Positions 27,627 to 36,603 of a DNA stretch of 64,000 bases are shown here, in pieces (the stretch's first letter is position 1; each line of letters begins with the position of its first letter). Made by a program: the position numbers and the translations under genes. The notes beneath the pieces were generated by a model that saw nothing but the letters and a program-made list of their open reading frames with translations, searched no databases and had not been told where the DNA came from. The DNA lies in assembly GCF_001281315.1 (NCBI RefSeq), contig NZ_CP012479.1, positions 434,001 to 498,000 on the forward strand, written 5' to 3'. The DNA comes from Arthrobacter sp. ERGS1:01. Lineage in GTDB: Bacteria > Actinomycetota > Actinomycetes > Actinomycetales > Micrococcaceae.

Positions 27627-28376
27627 ATGCACACTACTGAAAATGCCACATCCCCGGTCCCGAACCGGGGCACCGCACGCAGCTTCCTGCGGACGGCACG
27701 ACGAGCCGTGACAGCGTTCACCATTTCGGCTGCCATGGTGGCGGCCGCGGTGGTGATGGTTCCCGCGGCCGTGGCCGATTCCGCACCACCGGATCCCACC
27801 AACCCGGCCACTCCGCCCACCGTCACCGCCGACGGCCTGCCCACCACGCAGATCGACGGCGTCGCATGGAAGCAGGTGGTGGTGGGCAACACGGTCTACG
27901 TGGCCGGGAACTTCGCCACCGCACGGCCGGCCGGTTCCGCCGCGGGCGTCAACACCGTCCCGCGGCAAAACATCCTCGCGTACAACCTCACCACGGGGGT
28001 CCTGATCCCCGGGTTCGCACCGAACCTCAACGCCCAGGCCAACGCCATCACGGCGTCCCCGGACGGCTCCCGGATCTACGTGGGCGGGCAATTCACCACG
28101 GTCAACGGCGTGGCCGCCTACCGCATCGCCGCTCTCAATCCCACCACGGGTGCCCTGATCACGAGCTTCGCGCCGCCCATCAACGCGACGGTGAAGTCCA
28201 TTGTGGCCACCAACACCACGGTGTACGCGGGCGGCTGGTTTAGTGCAGTTGGTTCGGCCCCACGCGCCAACTTTGCCGCGTTCAATGCCTCCGACGGTTC
28301 GCTGCTGCCCTGGAATCCCGTCAGTGCGGGCGGCACCGTGGAAGCCATGGTGCTTTCCCCGACGGGACCAAGCTGA
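27627..28376 (+). CDS. N-terminal part of a frameshifted secreted beta-propeller / PKD protein
   Basis: The 249-residue frame begins with a signal peptide (basic TARRAVTAFTISAAMVAAA region, likely cleavage after AVA near residue 50). Propeller-like repeats follow, such as VVVGNTVYVAGNFATA, SRIYVGGQFTTVNGVAAYR and TVYAGGWFSAVGSAPRANF. It ends LSPTGPS where the repeat pattern calls for SPDGTKLMVGGSF, which is exactly what the other frame from 28376 continues. One extra C in the run at 28357-28360 would join both frames into 1192 residues. As read, this piece would be secreted without its domains. See the next entry for the rest. Confidence 0.7.
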   Translation: MHTTENATSPVPNRGTARSFLRTARRAVTAFTISAAMVAAAVVMVPAAVADSAPPDPTNPATPPTVTADGLPTTQIDGVAWKQVVVGNTVYVAGNFATARPAGSAAGVNTVPRQNILAYNLTTGVLIPGFAPNLNAQANAITASPDGSRIYVGGQFTTVNGVAAYRIAALNPTTGALITSFAPPINATVKSIVATNTTVYAGGWFSAVGSAPRANFAAFNASDGSLLPWNPVSAGGTVEAMVLSPTGPS

Positions 28377-31204
28377 TGGTGGGCGGCTCGTTCACCACCC
28401 TCGACGGCTCCGCCAACCCCGGCTACGGCATGGGCATGGTGGATGCGACCACCGGCGCATTGTTGCCCATGGCGGCCAACAACTTGGTGCGCGACGGCGG
28501 ATCCGCCGCGGCCATCCTGGCCCTGGCATCCTCGGGCAACCAGGTGTATGGCTCCGGCTACGTGTTTGGCGCAGGCGGCAACCTGGAGGGATCGTTCTCG
28601 GCCAACTGGTCCGACGGCGCCATCACCTGGCTTGAGGATTGCCACGGTGACACGTACAGCGTGTACCCGGGCGCAACCGCAGTCTACGTGGCCGGCCACC
28701 CGCACCTGTGCTCAACGATTGGCGGCTTTCCGCAAACCGAACCCACCTGGACCTTCCACCGCGGGCTCGCCTTCAGCAAGGCGGCCACGGGCGTGGTGGG
28801 CACCAACACCGAACCCGGCTACTTCAACTTCGCCGGCGCTCCTGCTCCGTCCCTGCTGAACTGGTTCCCCGACATGGACGAGGGAACGTTCACCGGTGAA
28901 TACCAGGGACCGTGGACGGTCCAAGGCAATAGCCAGTACGTGGTCTATGGCGGCGAGTTCCTGCACGTCAACGGAGTGGCACAACAGGGCCTGGTCCGTT
29001 ACGCCGTGCCGGCCATTGCCCCGAACCTGCAGGGCCCCATGATTACGGGCAGTGCCTTCAACCCCACGATCAAGTCGTTCTCCGCGGGCACGGCCAGGAT
29101 CCTCTGGACCCAAAACTGGGATCGCGACAACGTGGCCATCCGTTATGACGTGATCCGCGACGGCGACACCGGCCACCCCATCTACACCACCACCGCGAAC
29201 TCCACGTTCTGGATGATGGGCCAAATGTCCTTCACGGACACCGGACTCGTGCCGGGGTCAACCCACACGTACCGGGTGTTTGCCACCGACCCATTTGGGA
29301 ACGTGGCCAGATCCGACAGCGTCTCCGTGACAACCGCCCTGACCGGCACCCTGAGCCCATACGCGACCCAGGTAGTCAATGACGGCGTGGGCAACTACTG
29401 GCGGCTCGGCGAGGCCAGCGGCACCACTGCCGCCGACCTGACCGGCGGCAACAACATCAAGCTCGGTACGGGCGTGACCCGCAACGTGGCCGGCGCCATC
29501 AACGGCGATACCGACAAGGCCTCCACCTTCAGCGGCACGAGCTCCGGCTCCGGCTACTCCACGGGCGTGGCCATCGCCGGACCGAACGTGTTCACCATGT
29601 CGGCCTGGGTCAAGACGACCAGCACCCGCGGCGGAAAGATCCTTGGCTTTGGTTCGTCCACGACGGGCAATTCCAGCAGCTACGACAGGCAGCTGTACAT
29701 GGACAATGCCGGGCACATCATCTTCGGCGTCTACAACGGAACACCCTCCACGCTGGCCAGCACCGCCAAGTACAACGACGGCGCCTGGCACATGGTCACG
29801 GCATCGCTGGGGCCGAACGGCATGGCACTGTACGTTGACGGAGTGAGCCTCAGCACCCGCACCGACGTGACCGCGGGCCAGTCCTACAGTGGTTACTGGC
29901 GGATCGGCGGCGACAACCTGGGCAGCTGGCCCTCGCCTCCGACCAGCAACTACATTGCCGCCACGATCGATGAGGCAGCCATCTTCCCGACCGTCCTCAC
30001 ACCGCAATCGGTGACCAACGAGTACAACCTGGGTAAGACGGGAGTCGGAAACCAGCCGCCCGTGGCAGCATTCACGGCGACCCCGGCAAACCTTGCGGTG
30101 GCCTTCGACGGAGGGGCCTCGACCGACCCCGACGGCACCATCGCCGCCTACAGCTGGAACTACGGTGACGGCACCGCAGCGGGAACCGGCAAGACGTCCT
30201 CGCACACCTACGCTGCGGCGGGCACCTACCAGGTGACGCTGACGGTGTCGGACAACCTAGGCTCCACGGGAGTGCTGACGAAGGCGGTGACAGTGGCCGG
30301 GCCAAACCAGCCGCCGGTCGCGGCGTTCACGGCAACCCCGACGAACCTTGCCGTTGCCTTCGACGGCGGGACCTCCACGGATCCCGACGGCACGGTAGCC
30401 TCCTACAGCTGGAACTTCGGTGACGGCAGTCCGGCGGCGACCGGCAAGACGGTTTCCTACACCTACGCCGCCGCCGGAAGCTACCAGGTGACGCTGACGG
30501 TGACCGACAACCTCGGGGCCACCAACTCGCTGACCAAGACGGTGACGGTAAACGCTCCGCCGCCGGCCAACATTGTGGCCCAGGACCTGTTCGCCAGGAC
30601 CGTGGCGAACAATTGGGGCACCGCGGATGTGGGCGGTGCGTGGTCCATTGATTCGGGCAACATGAACCAATACTCGGTGTCCAACGGCACCGCGAAGATG
30701 ATCAACCTGCCCGGGCAACAACCGAACGCCAACCTGACGTCGGTCACCTCCACCAGCACCGACCTGACACTGTCGTTCTCGCTGAACAACCTGCCGGGCG
30801 GCGGAGGCATGTACCTTTCGGTACAGGGCCGCTCGGTGGACAACGTGGGTGACTACCGGGCCAAGCTGGCCATCACCCCCAGTGGAGCGTTGTCCGCAAC
30901 GATCTCCAGGTACATCGGTTCCACCGAGACGATCCTGACCTCGGCAAACCTGCCCTTCACGTACACGGCGGGCACCAAGGTCGACGTCGAGTTGCAGGTG
31001 AACGGCACCAGCCCCACCACCATCTCGGCGAAGTTCTGGCCGGACGGCACTACGGCGCCGGCCACCTGGAACCTGACCACCACCGATTCAACGGCGTCCC
31101 TGCAGGTGGGCGGCGGCGTGGGCATGCTGTCCTACCTGTCGGCCGGGGCGGCGGCGAACACCACGGTGTCCTACCAGAACCTGGTGGCCACGATCGTCCA
31201 GTAG
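28376..31204 (+). CDS. C-terminal part of a secreted multidomain protein (propeller, FnIII, LamG, PKD x2)
   Basis: This 942-codon frame has no signal peptide of its own and starts mid-repeat (MVGGSFTTLDG), so it is the continuation of the preceding gene after a one-base frameshift. Domains in order, with approximate residues: remaining propeller-like repeats to 205; fibronectin-III-like 213-320; LamG/concanavalin-like 324-545; two PKD domains from 558 and 643, each opening NQPPVAAFTATP and holding DPDGT and a NYGDG/NFGDG motif; a C-terminal jelly-roll-like region from 730. Such proteins bind carbohydrates or act as surface adhesins. Its place inside a polysaccharide operon suggests contact with the exported polymer. 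There is no sortase motif. Confidence 0.75.
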   Translation: MVGGSFTTLDGSANPGYGMGMVDATTGALLPMAANNLVRDGGSAAAILALASSGNQVYGSGYVFGAGGNLEGSFSANWSDGAITWLEDCHGDTYSVYPGATAVYVAGHPHLCSTIGGFPQTEPTWTFHRGLAFSKAATGVVGTNTEPGYFNFAGAPAPSLLNWFPDMDEGTFTGEYQGPWTVQGNSQYVVYGGEFLHVNGVAQQGLVRYAVPAIAPNLQGPMITGSAFNPTIKSFSAGTARILWTQNWDRDNVAIRYDVIRDGDTGHPIYTTTANSTFWMMGQMSFTDTGLVPGSTHTYRVFATDPFGNVARSDSVSVTTALTGTLSPYATQVVNDGVGNYWRLGEASGTTAADLTGGNNIKLGTGVTRNVAGAINGDTDKASTFSGTSSGSGYSTGVAIAGPNVFTMSAWVKTTSTRGGKILGFGSSTTGNSSSYDRQLYMDNAGHIIFGVYNGTPSTLASTAKYNDGAWHMVTASLGPNGMALYVDGVSLSTRTDVTAGQSYSGYWRIGGDNLGSWPSPPTSNYIAATIDEAAIFPTVLTPQSVTNEYNLGKTGVGNQPPVAAFTATPANLAVAFDGGASTDPDGTIAAYSWNYGDGTAAGTGKTSSHTYAAAGTYQVTLTVSDNLGSTGVLTKAVTVAGPNQPPVAAFTATPTNLAVAFDGGTSTDPDGTVASYSWNFGDGSPAATGKTVSYTYAAAGSYQVTLTVTDNLGATNSLTKTVTVNAPPPANIVAQDLFARTVANNWGTADVGGAWSIDSGNMNQYSVSNGTAKMINLPGQQPNANLTSVTSTSTDLTLSFSLNNLPGGGGMYLSVQGRSVDNVGDYRAKLAITPSGALSATISRYIGSTETILTSANLPFTYTAGTKVDVELQVNGTSPTTISAKFWPDGTTAPATWNLTTTDSTASLQVGGGVGMLSYLSAGAAANTTVSYQNLVATIVQ

Positions 31205-31207
31205 CAG

Positions 31208-31942
31208 TCAGCGTTTGAACCAAGCCGCCCTCAGCGGTGTTCCGCCGGATAAGGCATTATCCAGCGAAACACCGCTGAGGGCGTTTTGGCGAAGCCCGGC
31301 CAGCAGTCCGGTGGCCAGGGCATACCTGTCCAGGACGGGTTCCGGGCCGTCGTCGACGCCGTCGCCGGCATCGGCGTGGCCGTCGTGGCCCAGCAGGATG
31401 TCCCCGGCGCTGATCCCGTCCAGGGCAAAGCGCAAGCGATCACCGGCGGGGTAGTCCTGCGAGTCCCCGCTGCTGCGCCCCCACAACACCGGCTCCAGCC
31501 CGGCAGACCGCACGGCATGCCAGCTTGCGAGGGTCTGGTGACCGTACGGTGGACGCATCCAACGGACCTCGACGCCGGCGGCGTCCTCCAGTTCCTTCTT
31601 CCCGTCAAGGGAACGACGCCGGACCTCCCGATAGCTCATTCCCGAAAGTCTTTGGTGGTCCAGCCCGTGGAGGGCGATCTCGTGCCCGGCCGCCAGGGTT
31701 TCCGCCAACAGCGCGGGGGAGCGGCGCACCCGGGACAGCAGCACAAAGAAGGTGGCCGTCGCCCCGGCCTCGGCCAGCGCCCGCAAAACTGCCTCCGTGG
31801 CGCCCGGGGTGGGGCCGTCGTCGTACGTCAGGACCACCTGGGGCAGGGTGGTGCGGACGGCGACCACCGAGCCCACCACGGCCGAATGCCGGCGCACCAT
31901 GGGGCCAAGGTAGGGCGCAAGCGCGTGGCGCAGACCGCTCAC
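31208..31942 (-). CDS. NodB-type polysaccharide deacetylase
   Basis: The product (244 residues) is a family-4 carbohydrate esterase domain that removes N- or O-acetyl groups from a polysaccharide. Motifs are TYDDGP (residues 39-44; catalytic and metal Asp), HGLDH (metal His pair), RPPYG and the late LGHDGH. GTG at 31942 overlaps the stop of the upstream glycosyltransferase as GTGA, so the start is well fixed. No clear signal peptide is seen, which is odd for an exported enzyme. The last residues include a repeated NALSG phrase encoded by the arms of an inverted repeat. Convergent with the PKD-protein gene, 3 bases apart. Confidence 0.9.
   Translation of the reverse strand: MSGLRHALAPYLGPMVRRHSAVVGSVVAVRTTLPQVVLTYDDGPTPGATEAVLRALAEAGATATFFVLLSRVRRSPALLAETLAAGHEIALHGLDHQRLSGMSYREVRRRSLDGKKELEDAAGVEVRWMRPPYGHQTLASWHAVRSAGLEPVLWGRSSGDSQDYPAGDRLRFALDGISAGDILLGHDGHADAGDGVDDGPEPVLDRYALATGLLAGLRQNALSGVSLDNALSGGTPLRAAWFKR
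31226..31283. terminator. Long inverted repeat between convergent genes
   Basis: Perfect 16-base arms, 31226-31241 and 31268-31283 (CGCCCTCAGCGGTGTT and its complement), are separated by 26 bases that hold a further GGATAA/TTATCC pairing. A short T run (TTTT, 31284-31287) follows on the plus strand. It lies just past the plus-strand PKD gene and inside the 3' coding end of the minus-strand deacetylase gene, so it probably ends transcription of the former. Confidence 0.6.
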
Positions 31943-33030
31943 GCGGATTCCTCCGAGGCGGACCCGGCGGGATTTTGCGCACTGGTAGATTGCGCACTGG
32001 TATTTTGCACGGTGGGATTTGGCACTGCCGTGCCAAGACCGGCAGGTCCCGCATTCGCGCCGCTACCGCCCGCAGTGCCAGTGCCAGTGCCGGCGTCGCC
32101 GTGGCGGGCGTACTCCTTGTACACATGGCCCAGGCCGCCGGCCACCATGCCGGCCCCGTGATAGGCGGTGCGCAGGCCCCGGGCCTGGTGGCGCAGCGAA
32201 CCGGTTACGCGGCCGGCCAGGTTGCGGGCCGCGCCCGCCGCGATTCGAATCGAGCCGCGGACCACCGCCCGCACCCTTACGGCGGCACGGCTCATCGGGC
32301 TCCGGGCCAGCATCAGCTCCACCAGCGTGGCGGCGTTGCCGTGGCTCCAGGAGCGCTTGAGCAGCCAGCCGCGCTGCAGCCGGGCGGCGGGCACAAAGTC
32401 GGTGGCCACCGATTCGTCACACCACACCAGCGTGTAGCCGCGGCGGGCAAGCTTCCGGCTGAACAGGGAATCCTCGCCCCCGGTCAGGCCCAGGCGCGGG
32501 TCAAAGCGCACGCCGCTGCGCCGGATCTGCGCCATGTCGAGCAGCAGGTTTCCCGTGGCCGCCACGGCAATCACCGTCCCGGTGGGCATGCGCGGGCGCC
32601 AAAAGAACGTCCCGGCCGCCACCCACGGGCTGGGCTCGGATTCATATTCGGAAACCACGCGTCCCATGACGGCCGCGGCTCCCGTCTGCCGCCAGGTGTC
32701 AAGCAGCGGTTGCAGCCACAGCTCCTCGGGGCGTTCGTCGTCGTCAATGTAAACGAGTATGTCCGCGGAAGCCGCCTCGTCCAGGGCCTTGTTGCGGGCG
32801 GCCGAAATCCCGGGTTCGGCCTCCACCACGTAGCGCAGTCCGGGAGCCGCAAGGGAACGGACCATGTCCCGGGCGCTGCCGGCGGGGTCGTTGTCCACCA
32901 CCAGCACCTCGGTGGTGACGCCGGAATTGTCCCGGGCCAGCGCGGCGGCATGCTCCAACACCCGCACGAGCGCCCGGCCCAGCGGCTCCGGCCGCTTGTA
33001 GGTGAGGACGCCAACCACCAGGTGGGTCAT
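31939..33030 (-). CDS. Family 2 glycosyltransferase
   Basis: The 363-residue protein shows GT2 (GT-A fold) features: VVGVLTYKRPEPLGRAL at the N-terminus, VLVVDNDP, EAEPGISAARNKALD and the metal-binding VYIDDDERP (about residues 90-98), then GGEDSLFSRKLARRG, typical of GalNAc- or rhamnosyl-type GT2 enzymes. ATG at 33030 overlaps the preceding stop as ATGA. The C-terminal 35 residues are a low-complexity Gly/Thr/Ser/Ala tail. First strand partner is the GT gene at 33027-34130; donor and acceptor sugars unknown. Confidence 0.88.
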   Translation of the reverse strand: MTHLVVGVLTYKRPEPLGRALVRVLEHAAALARDNSGVTTEVLVVDNDPAGSARDMVRSLAAPGLRYVVEAEPGISAARNKALDEAASADILVYIDDDERPEELWLQPLLDTWRQTGAAAVMGRVVSEYESEPSPWVAAGTFFWRPRMPTGTVIAVAATGNLLLDMAQIRRSGVRFDPRLGLTGGEDSLFSRKLARRGYTLVWCDESVATDFVPAARLQRGWLLKRSWSHGNAATLVELMLARSPMSRAAVRVRAVVRGSIRIAAGAARNLAGRVTGSLRHQARGLRTAYHGAGMVAGGLGHVYKEYARHGDAGTGTGTAGGSGANAGPAGLGTAVPNPTVQNTSAQSTSAQNPAGSASEESA

Positions 33031-34130
33031 CGCGCAGGCCTCCCGCCCAGGGAGTCGACGGCACGCCGGTATGCCGCACGATGGTCGGCCGCGGCGTGGT
33101 CCCAGTTCCGGGCCGACAGATCCGGGGCCTCGGGCAGTCCCGCGGCGCGTACCGCCCGCAGCGCCTCGAGCAACACCTCGGCGGTGGGGGCCCCCGTGAA
33201 GAAATGGATCCACCCGGGCCCGACCTCCGCGGCCAGTTGGCGGTTCACCTCGTTGTCGGGGACCAGTGCGGGGCGCCCCAGCGACAGCGCGGCCAGCACA
33301 CCGCCGGAATTGTGCATGAACACGTACGGGAACACCACCAGCTCCGAGGAGGAGATGGCGGTGACGAAATCGGCGTCGGGCAGGAACCGCAGATCCAGCA
33401 CCATCCGCCCGTCGCGCCCGCCCAGCTCCCGCAGGCCCTCCGTCAGCCCGTCCGACGACGGGCTCCCGCCAATCAGCAGGCTCAGCCCCGGTTCCAGCCC
33501 GGCCGTATCAAGGAACGCCGCGGCCAGTGCCTCCACGCCCTTGTACCGCCGGATCAGTCCCGTGTAGCCAAACCGCCCGGGTACCGCCCCGCTTTGCGGG
33601 TACTTCCCATACCAGTCGCGGTAGTGCCCGTGCAGGATGGTGGCCGACGGGACGGTTGGTGGAACCGGCGTCAGGGTGTTCAGCGTGATGACCAGGGCCG
33701 TGCGCCGTTCGAAGAGTTTCAACAGCACTCGCTCCACCCGGTTCAGGCCGTCCGGGAGGCCGATGTTGTGCAGGGTGCGCACTATGGGCGTGCGGGTCAG
33801 GCGCAGCCGGGCAAGCAGCAGCAGGAACAAGGCCTGCCGGACCGTGCGCTTGGGCAGGGTGCCGCCGGTGACCATGATCTCCGGCCAGTGGACGTGGAAA
33901 ACGTCGTAGCGGCCCAGCAGCGCCGTCTTCCAGGAGAAGTTCAGCACCTCCAGGTCCGGTTCGGCACGCAGGGCCTGGGCCAGCATCACCAGATATGGGT
34001 TGGTGGTGGGGCGCGGGGTGGGGAACGACTGCAAGATCCTCAAGGCTGCCGCCACGGCCGCCCCTCCTTCCGCCGCGGGATGCGCATCGACGGCCGCGCT
34101 GCGCTCAGGCATCGCTCGATCGCTGGGCAT
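33027..34130 (-). CDS. Putative GT4/GT-B-fold glycosyltransferase
   Basis: The 367-residue product has two halves as in GT-B enzymes. The N-terminal half includes NPYLVMLAQAL and YDVFHVHWPE; the C-terminal half shows GRFGYTGLIRRYKGVEALAAA, LSLLIGGSPSSDG, VVFPYVFMHNSGGVLAALSLG and PALVPDN. The stretch with HNSGG resembles the donor-binding region of capsule and xanthan-type glycosyltransferases. ATG at 34130 follows a GGGGGA; an ATG at 34112 is also possible. The first codons overlap the end of the methyltransferase gene by 26 bases, and its stop overlaps the next gene, so the minus-strand set is one operon. Confidence 0.8.
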   Translation of the reverse strand: MPSDRAMPERSAAVDAHPAAEGGAAVAAALRILQSFPTPRPTTNPYLVMLAQALRAEPDLEVLNFSWKTALLGRYDVFHVHWPEIMVTGGTLPKRTVRQALFLLLLARLRLTRTPIVRTLHNIGLPDGLNRVERVLLKLFERRTALVITLNTLTPVPPTVPSATILHGHYRDWYGKYPQSGAVPGRFGYTGLIRRYKGVEALAAAFLDTAGLEPGLSLLIGGSPSSDGLTEGLRELGGRDGRMVLDLRFLPDADFVTAISSSELVVFPYVFMHNSGGVLAALSLGRPALVPDNEVNRQLAAEVGPGWIHFFTGAPTAEVLLEALRAVRAAGLPEAPDLSARNWDHAAADHRAAYRRAVDSLGGRPAR

Positions 34131-34995
34131 CCGTTCGGTCCCCCAGGTCCACTCCCGTCACAAGGGTGGAGATTTCCGGAACATTCTCGGATTCGGCAAC
34201 CACCACGAACCGCCCGCCGTCGCGACGGTACAGCCCGCACCGCGGGGGCATGCCGTCGATCCGGGGGTTGTCCACGATCACCAGGTGCCCGCCGTCGGGC
34301 AGGTTGCCCAGCAGCACCTCCAACGCGCGCACGATGTCCGCGTCGGGGAAGTACAGGCGGCGCAGCAGGTTAGCCACCTTGATGACGTCCGGCGCCTGCC
34401 CCTCCCAGGGCAGGAAGACGTCGTGCACCCGGGCGGTGACCCGCGGATCGGCCGCCATGCGCTGTTGGACGGCCGGGTTGAGCAGCAGCACTTCCCGCGG
34501 GGCAACCCGGTGGGCGGCGGTGCGGGCGCCACGGCCGAACAACGCCCGGATGAACCCTGAGGTGGCCGGCCATGCCAGCACCCGGGATCCGACCACCAGG
34601 ATCCAGTTCCCGTCGTCGTCGTAAAAATACGTCTTGCGCCCGTTCTCCCGGGCGAAGACCCGCAAATACTTGTCCGCAATGATGTACTGCTTGAAGCCGC
34701 CAAGCTTGGAGATCAGGTCAAGGGACGTGGACCCGTCGGAGGCACCAATGTCCACGATGACGGCGTCGGCCAGGTCAAGGTTGGCCAGCATCAGCTCGTC
34801 CGCGCCGGGATGCCGGTTGGCGCCGGTGATCTTGTACGTACCGCCCACCTCGATGGCGGACATGGCCCGGCGGAACTCCTCCGGCGAAGCATCGGCCCGG
34901 AGGATTGCGCGGGGGTCGGCCCAGAAAAACCTGCCCAGGCGTTCTTGCATAACGCGTGGCCAACGCTCTTCCAGGGGACGTACCGGGACTCTCAT
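34105..34995 (-). CDS. Class I SAM-dependent methyltransferase-like protein
   Basis: The 296-residue product has a Rossmann-type SAM-binding motif, ADAVIVDIGASDGSTSLDLI (about residues 76-95), and later PDVIKVANLLRRLYFPD followed by LPDGGHLVIVDNPR, the strand-4 and strand-5 pattern of class I methyltransferases. The N-terminal 70 residues are not recognised. It is the first gene of the minus-strand group that continues with two glycosyltransferases and a deacetylase, so it may methylate a sugar of the polymer; a role in lipid-linked intermediates is equally possible. The substrate cannot be read from sequence. Confidence 0.7.
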   Translation of the reverse strand: MRVPVRPLEERWPRVMQERLGRFFWADPRAILRADASPEEFRRAMSAIEVGGTYKITGANRHPGADELMLANLDLADAVIVDIGASDGSTSLDLISKLGGFKQYIIADKYLRVFARENGRKTYFYDDDGNWILVVGSRVLAWPATSGFIRALFGRGARTAAHRVAPREVLLLNPAVQQRMAADPRVTARVHDVFLPWEGQAPDVIKVANLLRRLYFPDADIVRALEVLLGNLPDGGHLVIVDNPRIDGMPPRCGLYRRDGGRFVVVAESENVPEISTLVTGVDLGDRTDAQRSSDA

Positions 34996-35136
34996 GACTT
35001 GACTCTAGGGTGAGCCGGCGCACAATGTCCACGAACCCCGCAATCGTGTCCCAGGGGGTGGACCGTGGCGTGCCGTGCCACGGCGCACTAGGCTCACTCA
35101 TAGCTTCGTACAAACCGGCCAGGAAGTGGTGCATGG

Positions 35137-36603
35137 ATGAGTGAGGAGGGGCTCGGGACCCGGGCCGCGCGCGGCGCCGCCCAAACCATTGGCGGGCAGG
35201 GCGTAAAAGTGCTGATCCAGCTGGCCTCGGTGATCGTCCTGGCCAGGATCCTTTCCCCCGCCGACTACGGCTTGCTGGCCATGGTGGCGGCCATCATGGG
35301 CGTGGCCGACCTCTTCCGCGACTTTGGCTTGTCCTCCGCCGCGGTCCAGGCCAAGACCCTCTCCACCCACCAGCGTGACAACCTGTTCTGGCTCAACACC
35401 GCGCTGGGGCTCGTGCTGACCATCATCATCTTCCTGGCCGCGCCCCTGGTGGCGGACATCTACCACCAGCCCGCGCTGATTCCCATCACCCATGCGCTCT
35501 CGCTGTCGTTCCTGATCAACGGCATCTCCACCCAGTACCGGGCCGACCTCAACCGGCACCTGAAATTCAGCAGGCTCGCCCTGGTTGACATCATCGCCGC
35601 GGCCGTGGCCCTGGGCGCCGCGATCACGGCGGCCACCCTGGGCGCCGGCTATTGGTCGCTGGTGGTGCAGCAGCTGGTCCTGGCCGGGGTCATGATGACC
35701 CTCGTCATGGTGGCCGCGAAATGGCTTCCGCGCCGGCCCCGCAACGTGTCGATGAACGGCATGATCCGCTTTGGCTGGCACCTCGTGGCGATCCAGATGG
35801 TCACCTACGTCAGCTACAACACCGACGCCTTCGTCATCGGCGTCAGGTTCGGGGCTGGGCCGCTGGGGCTGTACAACAGGGCCTTCCAGCTGCTGACGAT
35901 GCCGCTGACCCAGGCAAGGAGCGCCGCATCGGTGGTGGCGCTGCCCGTCCTGGCGAAACTGCAGGAGGAAAAGGACAGGTTCGTCGAGTTCGTGCTGCAC
36001 GGGCAGCTGGCGCTCGGCTACACCCTGGTGACCGTCATGGGAGGCGTGGCCGGCGTGGCCCTGCCCATCACGGCGCTCTTCCTGGGTGGGAAGTGGCTGG
36101 CGCTGGAACCGGTCATGGTGCTGCTGGCCATCGCCGGGGCGTTCCAAACACTCGCGTTCGTGGGCTACTGGGTTTACGTCTCCCTGGGCCTGACCCGGCC
36201 GCTGCTGCACTACTCCATGGTCGAATCCGTCGTGACGATCATCTGCATCGTGGTGGGCAGCCAGGGCGGGATCGTCGGGGTGGCCGCCGGCATCGCGGTG
36301 GCACAGGCCCTGAACTGGCCGGCGTCCCTGTGGTGGCTCTCGCGCTGCAGCGGACTGCCCATGCGCCGGCTCTACGGCAGCGCCGGGCGCATCATGGCGG
36401 TGTCGATCGCGGTGGGCCTGGCAACCCACGTGGTGTCGCTGCTCATGGCCCATGCGCAGCCGATCGCCGCGGTGGGGACCGCCATCGTCGCAGCACTGGC
36501 CGTCATCGCGCTCGCCGGCCTGGTGATTCCGGCCGTCCGGCGTGACCTGGCCGGGCTGGCCTGGATTTCCCGCCGCGCCCTTCAGCGGCCGGGCGTGCGC
36601 TGA
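35137..36603 (+). CDS. Wzx-type lipid-linked oligosaccharide flippase
   Basis: The 488-residue protein has about 12-14 hydrophobic segments and matches the MATE/polysaccharide-transporter superfamily (WzxC/RfbX group): GLGTRAARGAAQTIGGQGVK at the start, ARILSPADYGLLAMVAAIMG, FRDFGLSSAAVQ and FGAGPLGLYNRAFQLLTMPL. It would move undecaprenyl-linked repeat units to the outer face of the membrane. AGGAAG precedes the ATG at 35137. The gene is divergent from the methyltransferase gene, with 141 bases between, and its 3' end overlaps the convergent glycosyltransferase gene by 22 bases. A second flippase lies at 62479-63726. Confidence 0.9.
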   Translation: MSEEGLGTRAARGAAQTIGGQGVKVLIQLASVIVLARILSPADYGLLAMVAAIMGVADLFRDFGLSSAAVQAKTLSTHQRDNLFWLNTALGLVLTIIIFLAAPLVADIYHQPALIPITHALSLSFLINGISTQYRADLNRHLKFSRLALVDIIAAAVALGAAITAATLGAGYWSLVVQQLVLAGVMMTLVMVAAKWLPRRPRNVSMNGMIRFGWHLVAIQMVTYVSYNTDAFVIGVRFGAGPLGLYNRAFQLLTMPLTQARSAASVVALPVLAKLQEEKDRFVEFVLHGQLALGYTLVTVMGGVAGVALPITALFLGGKWLALEPVMVLLAIAGAFQTLAFVGYWVYVSLGLTRPLLHYSMVESVVTIICIVVGSQGGIVGVAAGIAVAQALNWPASLWWLSRCSGLPMRRLYGSAGRIMAVSIAVGLATHVVSLLMAHAQPIAAVGTAIVAALAVIALAGLVIPAVRRDLAGLAWISRRALQRPGVR

